In this document: piece by piece, positions 49,480 to 62,106 of the stretch
Position numbering within the stretch: position 1 is the first letter of the stretch
Layout: every line of letters starts with the position of its first letter
Source of the DNA: Ridgeia piscesae
Lineage: Eukaryota; Annelida; Polychaeta; Sabellida; Siboglinidae
Length of the DNA: 64,000 nt
NCBI GenBank assembly: GCA_025642075.2
Contig: JAODUO010000976.1
Location: forward strand, 22,501 to 86,500
Reading direction: 5' to 3'
Made by a program: the position numbers and the translations under genes
The notes under the pieces: model-generated
The model's input: only the letters and a program-made list of their open reading frames with translations
Database searches by the model: none
Told to the model about the DNA's origin: nothing

Positions 49480-50330
49480 TGATGCACACAAATTCTCTCT
49501 ATAACTACTAGCCAGTGTGTGTTTTACCTCAGTTCTTGAAAATACTAGCAAGTATATTCATAGTAGATTAATGTATTTCTTGAATGTTAAAAACTGTACA
49601 ATGGGCAGTATGGATTTAGAAAAGAAACACTCAACTATAACAGCAATATTTCAAATTGTTGAAGGATTAAAACAGCAATGAAAATTCATGATCCTCAATA
49701 GCAGTTTTTACATATATAAAAAATAAGGCATTTTACACTGTTGACAATAGCATTTTGTTAAAGAAACTTGAACATCATGCATTAGAATTGTAGTATAAAC
49801 TTGGTTACATAGAGCCAACTGAACACCAGAAAACAGTATGTATCTATGAATGACACAAATTCAACTTACCAAAATATAACATGTGGTGTACCACAAGGTT
49901 CCATACTTGGTCCAATTTTATTTTGCCTATATTTTATGACATGTGTAAAGTATCAACTGTTATGACACGTATAATATTTGCTGATGGCACCAATCTCACA
50001 ATTTGCACTAATGGAAATAATATCGTACCTTAATTTTATACTACAGATTGTACTGTCAATTACGTTGGAATGATCAAAATAAGAAGATCAAAAGTAAAAT
50101 GGCTAATGTGTTCATTATGAATAGAGTCAACCATTTGTAAAATATTCATGTATCATATACTCTGTACTCATCATGCCTAAAATGTACTTAATTACTGCTA
50201 TGAAGTGTGGGGAAATTCATATGAGAACGAGATACCACCGTTATATATGTTACAGAAAATACCCAATAACTATATGTAAACATGAAGGTACTTGTCACAA
50301 GCAAGACCTATCATATTAGTTATTTTAAAA
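49480..50330 (+). pseudogene. Degenerate LINE reverse transcriptase (Jockey/CR1-like)
   Basis: Scattered frames retain G-V-P-Q-G-S-I-L-G-P (as 'VYHKVPYLVQF' plus neighbours), a degraded 'FADGTNL' catalytic box near 49978-50003 and later RT-like fragments. Many stops. It ends just upstream of the HACD3 promoter. Confidence 0.55.
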
Positions 50331-50369
50331 CTGTGTGTATACGATACAATACAATACAATCATAAAAGG

Positions 50370-50500
50370 CACTCCTGTGTTTACGAACGCGTGCGCAAAC
50401 AATCCTTGTGAATAGTGTCGGCGCAGTCCGCCCATACGTAGTCCGCCTTTTAGCATGCGCCCAAAAGAGAGGGTCGTCTGCTACAGAAAGCAAAATGGCG
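50370..50500 (+). promoter_or_regulatory. HACD3 promoter region
   Basis: A locally CpG-rich stretch without a TATA box leads into AAAATGGCGGAC at the start codon. That string matches the YY1-type AAnATGGCGG element often found over the first codon of housekeeping genes. Confidence 0.45.
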
Positions 50501-53500
50501 GACAGTCTAAGTCCGTTTGTTTACTGGGGCCAAGACAAAAGCCGAGTCATGTTAAAAGTTGATTTAAAAGAGGTCGAGGTATGCTTAACGTGTGTGCTAT
50601 ATACTACTAAATTGATGTTTGCATAGAAAGAATAGTGGCTAAAATGAGATGAATCCAACAAACAGCAATACAAATCAACTACAAGTCGAATGTATCGCTG
50701 ATCGATCTGTCGGACTCGGTCACAGTGTCTGTCTCAACTCGATCTGTCGCACTCAGTGTCATAATTGACAAATAATACGGATGATATCTGATCACATCTG
50801 TCAATCACTCACTGATGCTTCTCCATGCTACTACTAGCACGTTCACACTGTTCAACCAGGAATCGAATTCGACATCGAAAGCAATCTCGTTGAAAGCAGC
50901 AGCTTGTAGAATATAATAATAACAATAATTAATGAATTAAAATATACTGTCATATGCCATGGCCAGCCAGCGAGTCGAACACGTACATGAATCAAAACAT
51001 GTCGATTTTTTCAATATATGAAGAAATATTTGCAAAGCGTAACAATGTTCAAAATATGTAATACTTATTGTATTCCACTTAAATTGTTCGTGCAAATGAA
51101 ATTGTTATAACAAGGTATATTTTGGTGAAATACTTACAAAATATGCTGCAAGTCGAAATGGTAATGTGGTGGTGGTAATAATTAACAAGATTTAACCAAA
51201 TTTCACAAGACTGCAGAGAGTGAACTCCAGATGGCAAGGGGACAAGGAATCATTCGGCATATTGAAAATCTGGGTATCCAAAAATCCTACCCTGCAAACA
51301 AGGAACCATTTCTTAATCAGTTGGCTCGTGTCGATCACTTGTTCATAATTGGTATCACTCCACCAGTACGTGTTTTCATGTGTATTCACGTGAATACACA
51401 TGTTCTGCCTGTTGTCAGGAGTTTAATGGAATGAGTTTGACACAAGTTGTACTGGGTCAGAACTGCTACGGTTTCACTGGTACATGTCATCACGTGAAAA
51501 AGTGTTATATGAGTTAATATTATTATGCAATCCGGAAATGTCAGTATGCCATGTTTAAAAGAAAACTTAAAAAATACAGATATCTTTCATCAACACGGTA
51601 ATTGGAAACTCACAAAAACATGTTAAATATAGTAGAACATTTACCAAAAAAATAACAAGTGTTTTATTTAATATACTGACAAGTAATGCCATGAATAAGT
51701 AATATCCACTAGCTTATACTTGTTCATGAATCCACATACCAAGTGCTGGAATTGACTACTACGTTTCTACTATTTCTACTATAGCCAGTTATTGGATGTT
51801 AAATTAATATTTCCCAGTAAAAACAAGCGTAATGCAACAGTGGTCCCACCTGGAGAGTGGCTCATCTTATCCATCCCTGGTATGTAGATGAGTATAGTGG
51901 ATGTAGGTAAGTAATTCTAATTAACCATCTCCGTTTTTAATGCATTGCAAATTGGCGAATGAAGACAGAAACAGGTAAATGTGGACCTCATCGCCTCAGA
52001 GAAGATACTACCACTTTACATCAAAATGTTAATGATTTATGTACAGATAAAAATAATTAAAGGAATTGTTGGAATGAACTGGTTCTGTAATGTTTTGCAC
52101 ACCCTACAGTATTTTGATGCCAACAAAACACCTTGTAACATACTAATGTCCGTTTGACTGTAATTTTACTACGATACATGATATGATTTTGTACCAGCTA
52201 TGTCAGTGACAAATGGTTGCCAATGTAAGTAGGCTGGATACATTTGAGCTGTGTTTAGAGTGTCTGGTGCATTGGTCTGCATTTCCCCAGGGCAACACTG
52301 AGTTAGTTAGCTAACTGTAATCGCAATTTGGTCATTATGACACTGCCACAAGCTCCTTTTCATGAAAATTAACTAAATACCAGAGTTAACTAAAAACAAA
52401 TGGTATTTCAATGATGTGGCCTCAAAAATGTTATTCACGCTTAAAAGTGCCCACCATCTGCCAACTGCACCCTGTCCTTTCCAAAAAAACTAGCTGGAAC
52501 ACTGCAGCAAAACTTAAAAACGCCATTTTGCCTAAAAATACTGCATAGTTTCTCTCAAAAATGGCATCAGTACGAATGCTACATTTTCGTAACAAGTGAT
52601 TGGTTGGATCTGGGTTGCAGAATCCTGAAGTACATGTGGATGAGGATAGGCTCAAGTTTAATGCTCATGGTCTTGGTGTAGCTGGCTCAAGAGACTACAG
52701 TTTTGAAGTAGAATTCTACCTGCCAATTGATGCAAAGGTTTGTCTGATTTATACATATTGCATTCCCTATTGTATATGCATAATTATAGTGTTTGCATAC
52801 ATATTATTTTATCATTTCTTTGAGATTTGTTATGTAATGTTTATGCGATACTTAGTTGAGATCTCAAGGTTTCTGATTTGTTTGTTCTGTGATACAGTCC
52901 ACCCAGTTCCACTTATTGGCCAGACAAGGGTATTTTTCTCATGATTGAGTGCTTCAACTGCCTTTTTAATCTTACAAAACTATGTGATTGTAATCAGCAG
53001 CTGCTATGTGTATTGTGTAATATATTTGAAATGTCCAGTCTGACTGAACACTGATGTTTGGACTGAATGGCTAAGAAACATATATGTTTCCAACCAGTAT
53101 AAGTACACACTATATTAGTATTTTGGATAAAATCACATGACTGCCCAACTAACACAAATGTGACAAAATTTAAAAAATATCTCTAAAGGGATTAACATTA
53201 CATATGGACTCAGACCACATTTGCATTTTCTATAGGCGACCATTATAACGTTTCCTTCATTTCCTACTAATCTTGGGGAACTGTGTTATTGACAATTTCA
53301 CAGCACATTTACCCTCCATAGACAGACGTTCTGTGAAAAATTTGTTAACTTCTAATACCTCAGGCTTCCACAAATCTCTTTCAAACCTTACACCCCTCCA
53401 TTTCTGCTTGAACCACCCGTGGATTGCCCCTGATTACATCACCAAGCAAAATGACAACTGTATTAATACGCAGAAATGCACCGACTGACAGCTGTCAGAA

Positions 53501-53977
53501 TTTGACAGCTCTGACGCCACGCTGCACAAAAACATCATTTCTGCTCACTCCACACTACATATGTGCTCACAGAAATTCAGACAACCTGCATAATGCTTAT
53601 TTTATAGGGTACTCTTTGGTTGCACTGGGAATGGCGGATGAGCACCTTATTGTAGTCTTACGTCATATCAAACTGAATTTAGATAGATCTTGCCTAATGA
53701 TGAGCTGTGAGGAAATGTCCATGAAATCAGATCACTGATGTGTCATTCATTCTGTAGAGTTGTGTCCTGTCTGGTGTTGAGGTTTCATAGGTTTTCTCAT
53801 AGTGTAATATGTTGTATTTTGTTTTCCAGGCTAGTAAGTATCGTGTCACTGGACGGCATGTAGAGTTTCAGCTGCCAAAGATTGGGGTTGGTGAATGCTG
53901 GCCACGACTAACATGCAGGTAGGAACTCACCTGTGATACACAGCAACATGTGTGGGAGTTTTTGATCAGTAATTTAA

Positions 53978-54034
<57 letters not shown>

Positions 54035-57000
54035 GTGTGTGTATCTATGTATAATATAATTATTTAGTATAATAAATACTTGCATTGCATAATATATGAC
54101 AGAAACAATATCTGTGCCATATTTTGCGCACAGTGACAATTAGTGCTGCATCACTACTTACATGTAATGTTGTTGATGATTGATTAATTCATGCTTCCAT
54201 TTTTATGACAATATGTGTGACTGTCTTAAAATACGTTGGTAATATGCTTTGATTTAAATTCATACCAGCTTTGGCAAAGTTTTATAATGTTTCTGACTAC
54301 ATTTTGCATGTGCATGGTGGGGGGCAGAGAGATGTGTGTAAACACTCAGAATCTGAGTTAGCCAATTAATTAATTATTGTGTGATTGGTGGTCATTTCAG
54401 TGAGCTGTTTGCATAGAATTTTATAAATTCTCTAAATTTTTTCCAGTTATTTTGTTTCTGGTTCCAATTTCCAAATGGTTTTTCGTTTAGGTTCCAAATG
54501 TCATGCACATTCTTTTCTAGGATAACATTAAGGATAAGTTTGTTCATCCTAACAGCAAAATACAAAATGCATAATAATACATAAAATTTATACATGATAA
54601 ACACAAATATTTTTTATTACTTTTGTCACTTCCAGGTCCCAGAAGCTCGCCTGGCTTAAAGTTGACTTCGACCACTTCTTCATGGACGATGACAATGACA
54701 GCAGTGGCAGTGAGGTAACGTTCAGTCAGCATTAGAATACCTTCATCACCCAGAATTTTTCACAAATGTCACATTCACAGAGAAGACAGGCAGTGTTGAA
54801 GTGATCAGGTCTTACCAGGGGTGACGTACGTTGAGCTGTCATAAGGCCACGATAAGAACTTTATTTACCATTTAATGTATGTTATGCGATACCAATTTCG
54901 TTTTTACTATGGATCTGTTAACATAATTTTCAGCTACAGTTATGCCTCTTCATGACGCGACTCGCTATAACGGGAATTGGAAATTGTTTGAAACATGGCC
55001 AATTCCTTTGATTGTGCTTAGCTTTAGGCACAGTAAATTTGGTGCAAAGCATCGTGTTTGTCACTTGCCAGTTCGCTGTGGCTTCCGCGAACGGGTGCCT
55101 TTGCTGACTTGTAAATTGCAATTAAATTGCTTACGAATCGGAGGATGTCAAACAATATGCAACTAGACTGAAATGGCAGGCTAACAGTGCATAACAAAAG
55201 TTACGTTTTTACTACATCAATGAAAAAAAACTACCAACGGTCATTAAAACTTCTGACAATCTCACCAGCTTCAAACGTCTACTGAAGACACATTTTTTTC
55301 GTATTGCATATTAGTGTAATTCGACATGAACATTATTATTTTTTTACTAGATTATTTGGTAATATTATCAATACATAATTATTCACTTATTTATTGGCAT
55401 TATTGTTATGTAATTTTTTACTAATAATAATTATACCTATACCATCAGTTATCAGTATAATTGCAATGTAATTATACACTAGACTGGTTATTATGTGTTT
55501 TTATGACTAATACGTAATTTATTTAAAAGTGCTACGCTATTTAATACCATACTAATTTTATTTATATACCTATACATATATATTTTTACATTTATTTTAA
55601 AACACTAGTATTTGTCTTATTATATACATATATCTTTTTATGTCTTTTAAATTGTAATATGTTATGCAGATCCACAAACGATTATGGATGTGGCGCTATA
55701 CCAAATAAATATATTATTATTATTTACTTACGAATTTAAATACGAATTTGTCAACTGCATATGAACCGCGGTGAATTGAATTATATTTCTGCATAGTAAA
55801 TGTGCAATCTAAATTTGTATTTTTGAATTGATTGAAAGATGAAATCAAGCCAGTAGTGAGCGTAATTAGTATAGGTATTAATATTTGGCCGACTTCAGAA
55901 ACGTGTCATTTCCTTTGTGTGTTGTATTATCGCTAAGTTCGCATCGTCAGACGAGGCGTGTTGGATTTTAGTATTAAAAAATTTAAACTACACCATTCAT
56001 GAGTTTTACTCAGTTCAGCATTTCACAGTGTGTAATATTTTAACATACATGTAATACAAATTGATGTTGGTTGTCAATGTCAATTAGTTTCAAAAATCAT
56101 GCATAGACCACACAACCTGCACGTTGGCTTCGGTTGCTTTTGTGGCATTTTGGGGGGTGGCTGGTGCCCCTGGCAGAATATAATGTATAATGTGCCTCAT
56201 TTATAACGTGGTTCCATTTCATGGCGTGACTGTAAATGAAAAATAAAAAAATAAACCATGAATTTTTTTTTAACTTTTATATCTGACTGAATTGCTGAAC
56301 CAGAGATTTTTATCAATTCATCAAGCATACTATAAGATTCATGTTGAACATTGTTCAAATTTGCCAATTTTTGTATGCTAGAATTGTCCAACTAGGGGGT
56401 AGTTGGCTTGGCCCTTGAGCAGTAAGGTTTCAGGGATTAATCTGTGACCCACAGATACAAAGTAAGACATCCATCTTTTCAGAATACATATGTCAAGATT
56501 CTCATGTTATATGGAGTAAATCATGTGTTCAGTATGTGAACTACAATGAGTGTAAAACATAAGTATTACTGGGGAAAAGCCGGCACTTATGACATGAATT
56601 AGGTTGCTTGAAATATGAGATAGATCCTGACACAGTAGACTTATATAAATATGTCTATCTTCATGCTAATAACAAACAATACAAATATTTGCATGAATGT
56701 TGGTGCCGGATGTAAATAAAGTTCAAGACACCTTTCCGAGTCTACTGTGTTCTCCTGTGGAGCTTTTCAGTGTTTGTAACGAGTCGTAATTCGGATTTTC
56801 GCAATTTTGTCGGAAAAAGTAGGATTTCTAGGCATTTTGTACTAATCCGTCGGATTTTGAAGAAGAAAGTGGACTTCAGAAAAAACGCCCGTTTAAAAAT
56901 CGGTATGTCAACATTGGCAGCGAGTCTTGCTTGTTCCAGACACGCGGAAGTAAAAATCTAGGTCAGAACGAAGTACTTTTAATGAGCCTACTCCCTCCGG

Positions 57001-60000
57001 TAGCGCATAGCGGCTATGTACTAGCGGAGGGTAGCATGATTCTAACTAGAACAGCGCATTCTCGACCTTTCGCGTTGTTTCTCGCCTAACGAGAAGCTTA
57101 CTGCCGCCATTTTTCGAAGCGCATGTTGGCCAGCGAAAATGGTCTTGCATTATTCCGATGATCTTTTGAAGATCCCAGATCCCAATGGGGGGAAATTTGG
57201 AGATTGGATTGTCAAGAAAGACACTTTTAATGTCACATGCCGTCTGTGCAAATCCAACGTCTGCATCAAGGAAGGGGAGAAGGCTCTTGCCAAGCACAGT
57301 TCGTCGGCAAAGCATCACAAGGCAAAGGGTGCCCAAGCTGGAACCGGGAATATTTTTCAAGCCTTTGCACAGCAAGATGCTAAACAGCGGGAGCAGAAAA
57401 GCTGTGAGGAGAAGGCGAGGGACGCTGAATTAATATATTTACACCACATAGAAGCCCACGGAATTCCGCCACACGTGGCAAGTTGTACGACCCTCTTATT
57501 CAAACAAATGTTTCCGGACTCAAAAATTGCAGAGAAGTTTACATTTTCGGACTCGAAACAAGGCTATGAAATTACCCACGGACTAGGCCAACATTACAAC
57601 ACCCGGTTAGTCAACAGGTTGCAGCAGGAGTACTTCAGTATAAATATTGACGAATCCACCGTGCTGAAAACAAACCAGCTGGCGATTACTGTGCGCTACT
57701 TTCACAGGGGAGTGAAACGTGTGGTGACAGAACATTATAAAACTGTAGAGATCAATGTGATACAATTTGACTCTGGTACTGAGTTATTGAAATACAATAT
57801 CTATATGTATATATACCTCCCATGTAGTTTGCACTAGTGCTGGTATAAATGATATCAGAATTACTATTGTTTGTATTTGTTTTAACTTGGTATTATATGC
57901 TGTGACAGGGGCTTACTTTTATATTAGCTTATTGAGTTCAGGTGGGTGTTTTGGTGCTTGGATAGACCATTTGGACTCCTTCAAAAATCCAAACCCCCGG
58001 CATTCAAAAGTAGGATTTTTGAAAGTCGTCTGTTACAAACACTGCTTTTGCTGTCTTCTCAACAAATTTGTCAGCGTTGGACTGCTGGTTACTTGATCAT
58101 CTCTCAGAGAGAGGTGGCCAGTGATCAATCAAGATTCCATTTACAACCTTTTCGCGATTTTCATGGAATTGCTGTCATGTGACGATCAGCAAGAGAGTCA
58201 CATGATGACCGAATAACCAGCAATCCAACGCTGATGAAGGTGACGAGAATACACTGAACAAGGTGGACTCGGAGATGTACCTTGAACTGTTTTTACAACA
58301 TAATAAAGATATTGATAATTCTATTGACAATTCTATGCTACTACCATAACTAGAACCAGTTGGTAGACATGAACATCACTTTCTGTCCGACATCATTGTA
58401 TTGTCATTGTGAACATGCAACAAGTACTGCCGCTTTGTTGCATGTGCATGAGGCAGTTATTGCTTTTTTATAGTTTTCATTTTTCATATCAAAATTGAGA
58501 TGTTTCTTCCACCCGTAGAGACTTTTGTTGAACGTTACCCGTACAAATGACGTCATCGTGCACGTGGGATAGCTTGTAATTCTCCTTGTCTCTGTTATTT
58601 GATATTTGTGTCTTCCTAATCCAGATGGCTTCCTCTAACTGCCGGGTTCTTCTGTTTGGTTGTTTATCAATGATTTGCACTTCCTCCAAGTCTGTGATAT
58701 GGTTTCCAGTGGTCTATTAAAGGGAATTTCTTGGAAGTCTACAGATAAATGAAACGGCTTGATTTAGATATAAAAATTGAAACTTTTGATCTGAAAAAGA
58801 AGTATCCTGAGAAATGTTCAGTAATGCTACATGTTTTCTAACATTTGTTAAATATTACTGTCACGATTATCGTGTATCAACAACCAGACTACATCATAAC
58901 ATAAAGGGAGGGGCACTTTGCAAGCTGATGTGTTATTCATCTGTGCCTCTTTCTAGCCGATGAAGGAACAGATTCTGCGGAGGACAACTGAGTCCAGGCT
59001 GAAGCCTTCGGGTGAAGAAGGTGCGTGAACTGAGCCAGGTCCTTATCCAGAAATATCTTTCGACTATCATGAATTAATGAAATGTATCTTTTAGCATGTG
59101 AACTGCTTGCATGGGGGCCAGTCACATCAATCACAGTTGTTATTGCCCAGTTCAGCCATTTTAGAGCGAGGGGGCAAGTCCCAAGGTTTAATTTTGTTTA
59201 TTTAATATTATATTCCTATGACTTACTTACATTCTTATGGTTTACTGCCCCCCAATTTGTGTTTAGTTACTTTATTAAGTTTGGAACAGTGTTTGCAATT
59301 TGAAAGATTCCGCCTGCAACACATTCAAGTGGTAAACAAAACATCCAGTTTCAAAACAAAATTGATTGGCAATAATGCAGAGGCGAGCAGAGTTGACTGC
59401 AATATCCTTTGATGTTTTTCTTTCTCAGGTTCTGAACAGCAGAATTCCCATTAACAATATATTACAGCTCGGTCAAGTGTGGACAGAGGAGCTGGCACCC
59501 TCCCTCTCGGGACAAACCAGTGTCATTTAAGCTATTTATTTAATTAATATTATACTGATCCATTTCATTTGTGTCACTACCAGTTGTGACACTGATAATT
59601 TAATCTCTTGACCAAGTCAAGAGATACAGAAGCTAGACAACATCGACATAATGAACGAAAGCATTTCAGATGTGATTCAATAAAGTGCGACAATTTACAT
59701 TTTAAAACTAGAACTCTTGTAAAATCTGAATGACCTGGTTTTTGTGAAATGTCAATTTGTGTTTCTTTTAATCCCTAAAACCGTCTGACAACTATCCCTG
59801 GTGTATAGCAAGTGAACTAGTGAAAAATTTAATTCAGTTCAGAGTAATCTAAAAGATGATGCCACATCAGTTACAGTGTAATTGGTCAGATGACAGCACC
59901 AGGCAGAAGGGCTAGACTGGGTGTCATGGATTAAAATACAATATGGCACAACATTTTGAAGTATCTTACTGGACATCATAGACCTGATGCAGCTGTGTGT

Positions 60001-62026
60001 TTCCCTTTCAGTTCCAGTTACATTCAAGCTTGTCTACATGGTTCTCTTCAACTTGTTCCAAACTGTTGGCTTCATGTACATCCTCATTGTTCTGTTCTTC
60101 AAGCTTATGCAAAACGGTGAAGGTTAGTGACATGGTCTTACTCTAATAGGACAAGCACTTGAACAATTATACTTTCACCTGAAAGCTATGAAGTTCTTGC
60201 CCTGTTTTGCCGATAAATAACATGTTCAAATTATCTCCTAGGTTAACAGCAGTTAGATGGTAAGACAAACTGATTGGTTTTCTGCTAAATGGTGATCTGA
60301 TTAGAATTCTTTTAAAGCATCACGACTGGAAGGATGTTGATATATTACATGATGTTGATATATCTGGTATGGTGAATGGCACGGACTGGCTTGGCAGATC
60401 GCTGAAATGGCATAAATGAGTCATCCTACAACCCTGATAGTTTGAAAAGTATGTGTTATTGTTGGGTTGTCAGCTCTGTCGTATTGCAGTTGTTACACAT
60501 TGCCGCAGCTGTAGCTAGCGTATTGCAGCAGTTGTTACACATTGCAGCAGCTGTAGGCTGTCATACTGTAGCAGTTAGTACACATTGTAGCAACTGTAGC
60601 TATCATTTTGCAGCAGTTGTTACACATTGCAGCAGCTATAGCTATCATATTGCAGCAGTCGTTACACATTGCAGCAGGTGTTGCATTGCAGCGATTGTTC
60701 TGCGTTGCAGCTTCGAAGAAAGAAGCGTTTGCGTCTGTTGGACCACAGATGGCTTGTGTTCTCTCCATGGCCGTCATGGAGGTCATACACCCTCTGTTTG
60801 GCTGGGTCAAGTCTTATGTGCCCACTACAGCCATGCAGGTGAGCTGAATATGGCTGTCTTCTTTTAGGTGTTATTGTGTGTGCAAGAATTAAGTGTAATT
60901 ATGACTTTCACAAATTTAGTATTGTATTATTAATGAGTCTGAAAGTGGAAACAAATTCAGTAGTGGAGCATTCTCGGACGTTCTGCTCCACATTCTCAGA
61001 AGCTCTGCTCCACATTCCACATGGAATGACATTTGAGAATCAGATTAATTTGACTATTGTGGTTGTATCGCAGTCATTTTAATACTGTGGTGTAAATTAT
61101 AATTAAAGTAACTAAAAATAAGGCATACGATTAAATCCACTTTATGCATTAACGTAAAGTGTAACATTGTACTTATCGTTTAGCAACAAAAAAATACAGA
61201 AACATACGTTACAGTATAAATTGTTTTTTAATGAAAGTTTATATTTAATGTCATCAGCTATTTTAATGTCACTTTTGTCCAACAATTCTTTTTAGATGCA
61301 CTTGAGGGGTTTCTGGGATGTAGGCCCTGAAGACGGTTATTAATACTTTTATGTGTGTCAATATGTTGATTTTTCTCTTCTAGATGGTTTAAATCTTGGC
61401 CTCAAAACATTCAGCGATTAGTCTACCACATCTTGGCAGAAAAATAACATTTTGTTAAAGGTCTCAGCGTGCATGCTGGTGCAGTGGTGTTTGAGTTGAA
61501 TCAGTTAGGCCATTCATTCAGACACATGCAAACTGAAAGGCCAGAGTCAGCACTTCTTATACTGCGTGCTGCTGCTTGCATATCCATGTCAATACTACGA
61601 CCGGAACTTCAAGACATGAATTGGCTTGACCAGCCATTTCCAAGACAGAATTTCAAGACATTATGGTCATCATCAGGCACGATGGATGAACATTATTATT
61701 ACGATTCAAAATAGACATTAATTGTGTATTGATTGTTTGTTGCACTGCACAAGTTCTGTGTGATAGTTCCAAGATCTACCAATCAGTTGGGGCCGGTTGA
61801 CCTTACTCTCATCATGAAAAACGTATCAAGTTTGCTTCAAAACTAACATCCTTATGAACTTTGGGAAAGCAACGTCTTTATATGTATGTTGAGTAATCTG
61901 GCTTTTGTTTTAGGTCTTTGGCCGGGGTGTCATCTTCTTTGGGCTGATCTTGCAAGAGCCACGACTGCAGCACCATGAGGCTGTCTGGTGGCTGTTTGTA
62001 GTGTGGAGTCTCGTTGAAGTTGTCAG
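50495..62026 (+). CDS. HACD3: Very-long-chain (3R)-3-hydroxyacyl-CoA dehydratase 3, 5' eight coding exons (partial)
   Basis: Coding exons 50495-50578, 52621-52737, 53830-53918, 54636-54714, 58957-59020, 60012-60122, 60711-60838 and 61914-62026 all have GT-AG borders and matching phases (785 nt, about 262 codons). Residues 1-100 form a p23/CS-like domain starting with F-V-Y-W-G-Q-D-K, followed by D-F-D-H-F-F and an acidic DDDNDSSGSE stretch. A short charged linker (exon 5) leads to membrane segments: exon 6 is almost entirely one helix, exon 7 carries M-E-V-I-H-P-L-F-G of the PTPLA domain, and exon 8 carries V-F-G-R and a Trp-rich helix. The enzyme dehydrates 3-hydroxyacyl-CoA in the ER fatty-acid elongation cycle. 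The catalytic Tyr and Glu of the family lie further C-terminal, beyond the window. The introns host a hAT derivative, two MITEs, a minisatellite and an LTR element. The start ATG is the first in frame and matches the family N-terminus. Confidence 0.92.
50960..51060 (+). repeat. Dispersed repeat, copy 2
   Basis: Inverted partner of 43130-43265, located in HACD3 intron 1. Confidence 0.65.
51190..51365 (+). CDS. MRPS6-like exon (mitochondrial ribosomal protein bS6m), probably degenerate
   Basis: An exon-like block between 'aataattaacaag' and a GTACGT donor encodes T-A-E-S-E-L-Q, then R-G-Q-G-I-I-R-H-I-E-N-L-G and later N-Q-L...F-I-I-G-I-T-P-P. The order fits the second exon of MRPS6 (leader helix, G-x-I-x-R-x-x-E-N-L-G, then a central strand), and human MRPS6 has an exon break near the same place. 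The usual L-P-Y-R motif after ENLG is replaced by S-Y-P-A-N-K. No first or last MRPS6 exon was found nearby. It sits in HACD3 intron 1, so it is either a nested gene fragment or a pseudo-exon. Confidence 0.4.
53983..54031. repeat. (TA)n microsatellite
   Basis: TA run in HACD3 intron 3, shortly after the exon ending at 53918. Confidence 0.9.
55170..55735 (+). mobile_element. LINE (L2/CR1-like) 3' end
   Basis: Encodes L-P-T-V-I-K-T-S-D-N-L-T-S-F-K-R-L-L-K-T-H and stops. An AT-rich 3' UTR follows, with 'gtggcgctataccaaataaa' and a (TATTAT)n end, the typical tail of L2/CR1-type elements. It lies sense in the long HACD3 intron 4. Confidence 0.75.
56768..58044 (+). mobile_element. hAT-like transposon derivative keeping the N-terminal half
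   Basis: The ends are CAGTGTTTGTAAC at 56768 and its exact complement ending at 58044 (13-bp terminal inverted repeats). Flanks 'ctttt' on both sides give a 5-bp apparent target duplication, shorter than the usual 8 bp of hAT. The element is about 1.28 kb and contains a transposase N-terminal half. An imperfect hairpin with ctccctccggtagcg and cgctagcggaggg-like arms lies at 56989-57034. Confidence 0.75.
57139..57747 (+). pseudogene. hAT-like transposase, N-terminal half
   Basis: ATG at 57139 opens about 200 homologous codons. First comes a BED-like zinc finger (F-N-V-T-C-R-L-C...H..S.KHH, about residues 30-60), then a helical linker, then the start of the RNase-H-like core with N-I-D-E-S, which carries the first catalytic aspartate. 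Homology ends near 57747 and the frame runs out at 57837 in unrelated sequence. The remaining core and the dimerisation domain are missing, so it cannot transpose. It looks like the same broad family as the C-terminal fragment at 20 kb. Confidence 0.7.
58461..58792. mobile_element. MITE family B, copy 1
   Basis: Ends 'tagttttcatttttcatatc' and 'attgaaacttttgatct' are inverted relatives. The interior shares 'cccgtagagacttttgttga' and 'aatgacgtcat' with copy 2. In HACD3 intron 4. Confidence 0.7.
60478..60708. repeat. Minisatellite abutting a splice acceptor
   Basis: Four to five units of about 57 bp rich in 'attgcagcagttgttacaca' lie in HACD3 intron 6 and run to within a few bases of the acceptor of the exon starting at 60711. 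Confidence 0.8.
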
Positions 62027-62106
62027 GTTTGTGTCACTGCGTCACTGTGTCACAATGTCACTCACAGTTTTTATCCTATTACTAACAATTCGTAGACATG
62101 TGATAT

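Larger units (their letters stand above)
56714..58293. mobile_element. Palindromic element split by a hAT insertion
   Basis: The right arm (about 58200-58293, reverse-complemented) matches first 56719-56767 ('gttcaagacacctttccgag' region) and then, after the hAT element, 58045-58104 ('gtcagcgttggactgctgg'). The original element was thus a MITE with arms of about 100 bp that was later interrupted. Confidence 0.6.

Noticed and set aside
59429..59455. An extra HACD3 exon after 'tttctttctcag'
   Set aside because: It reaches a stop after eight codons, while joining 59020 directly to 60012 restores the phase and the expected sequence.
61469..61714. 81-codon frame in a HACD3 intron as an extra exon
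   Set aside because: It has no family match, and exons 7 and 8 already join in phase without it.
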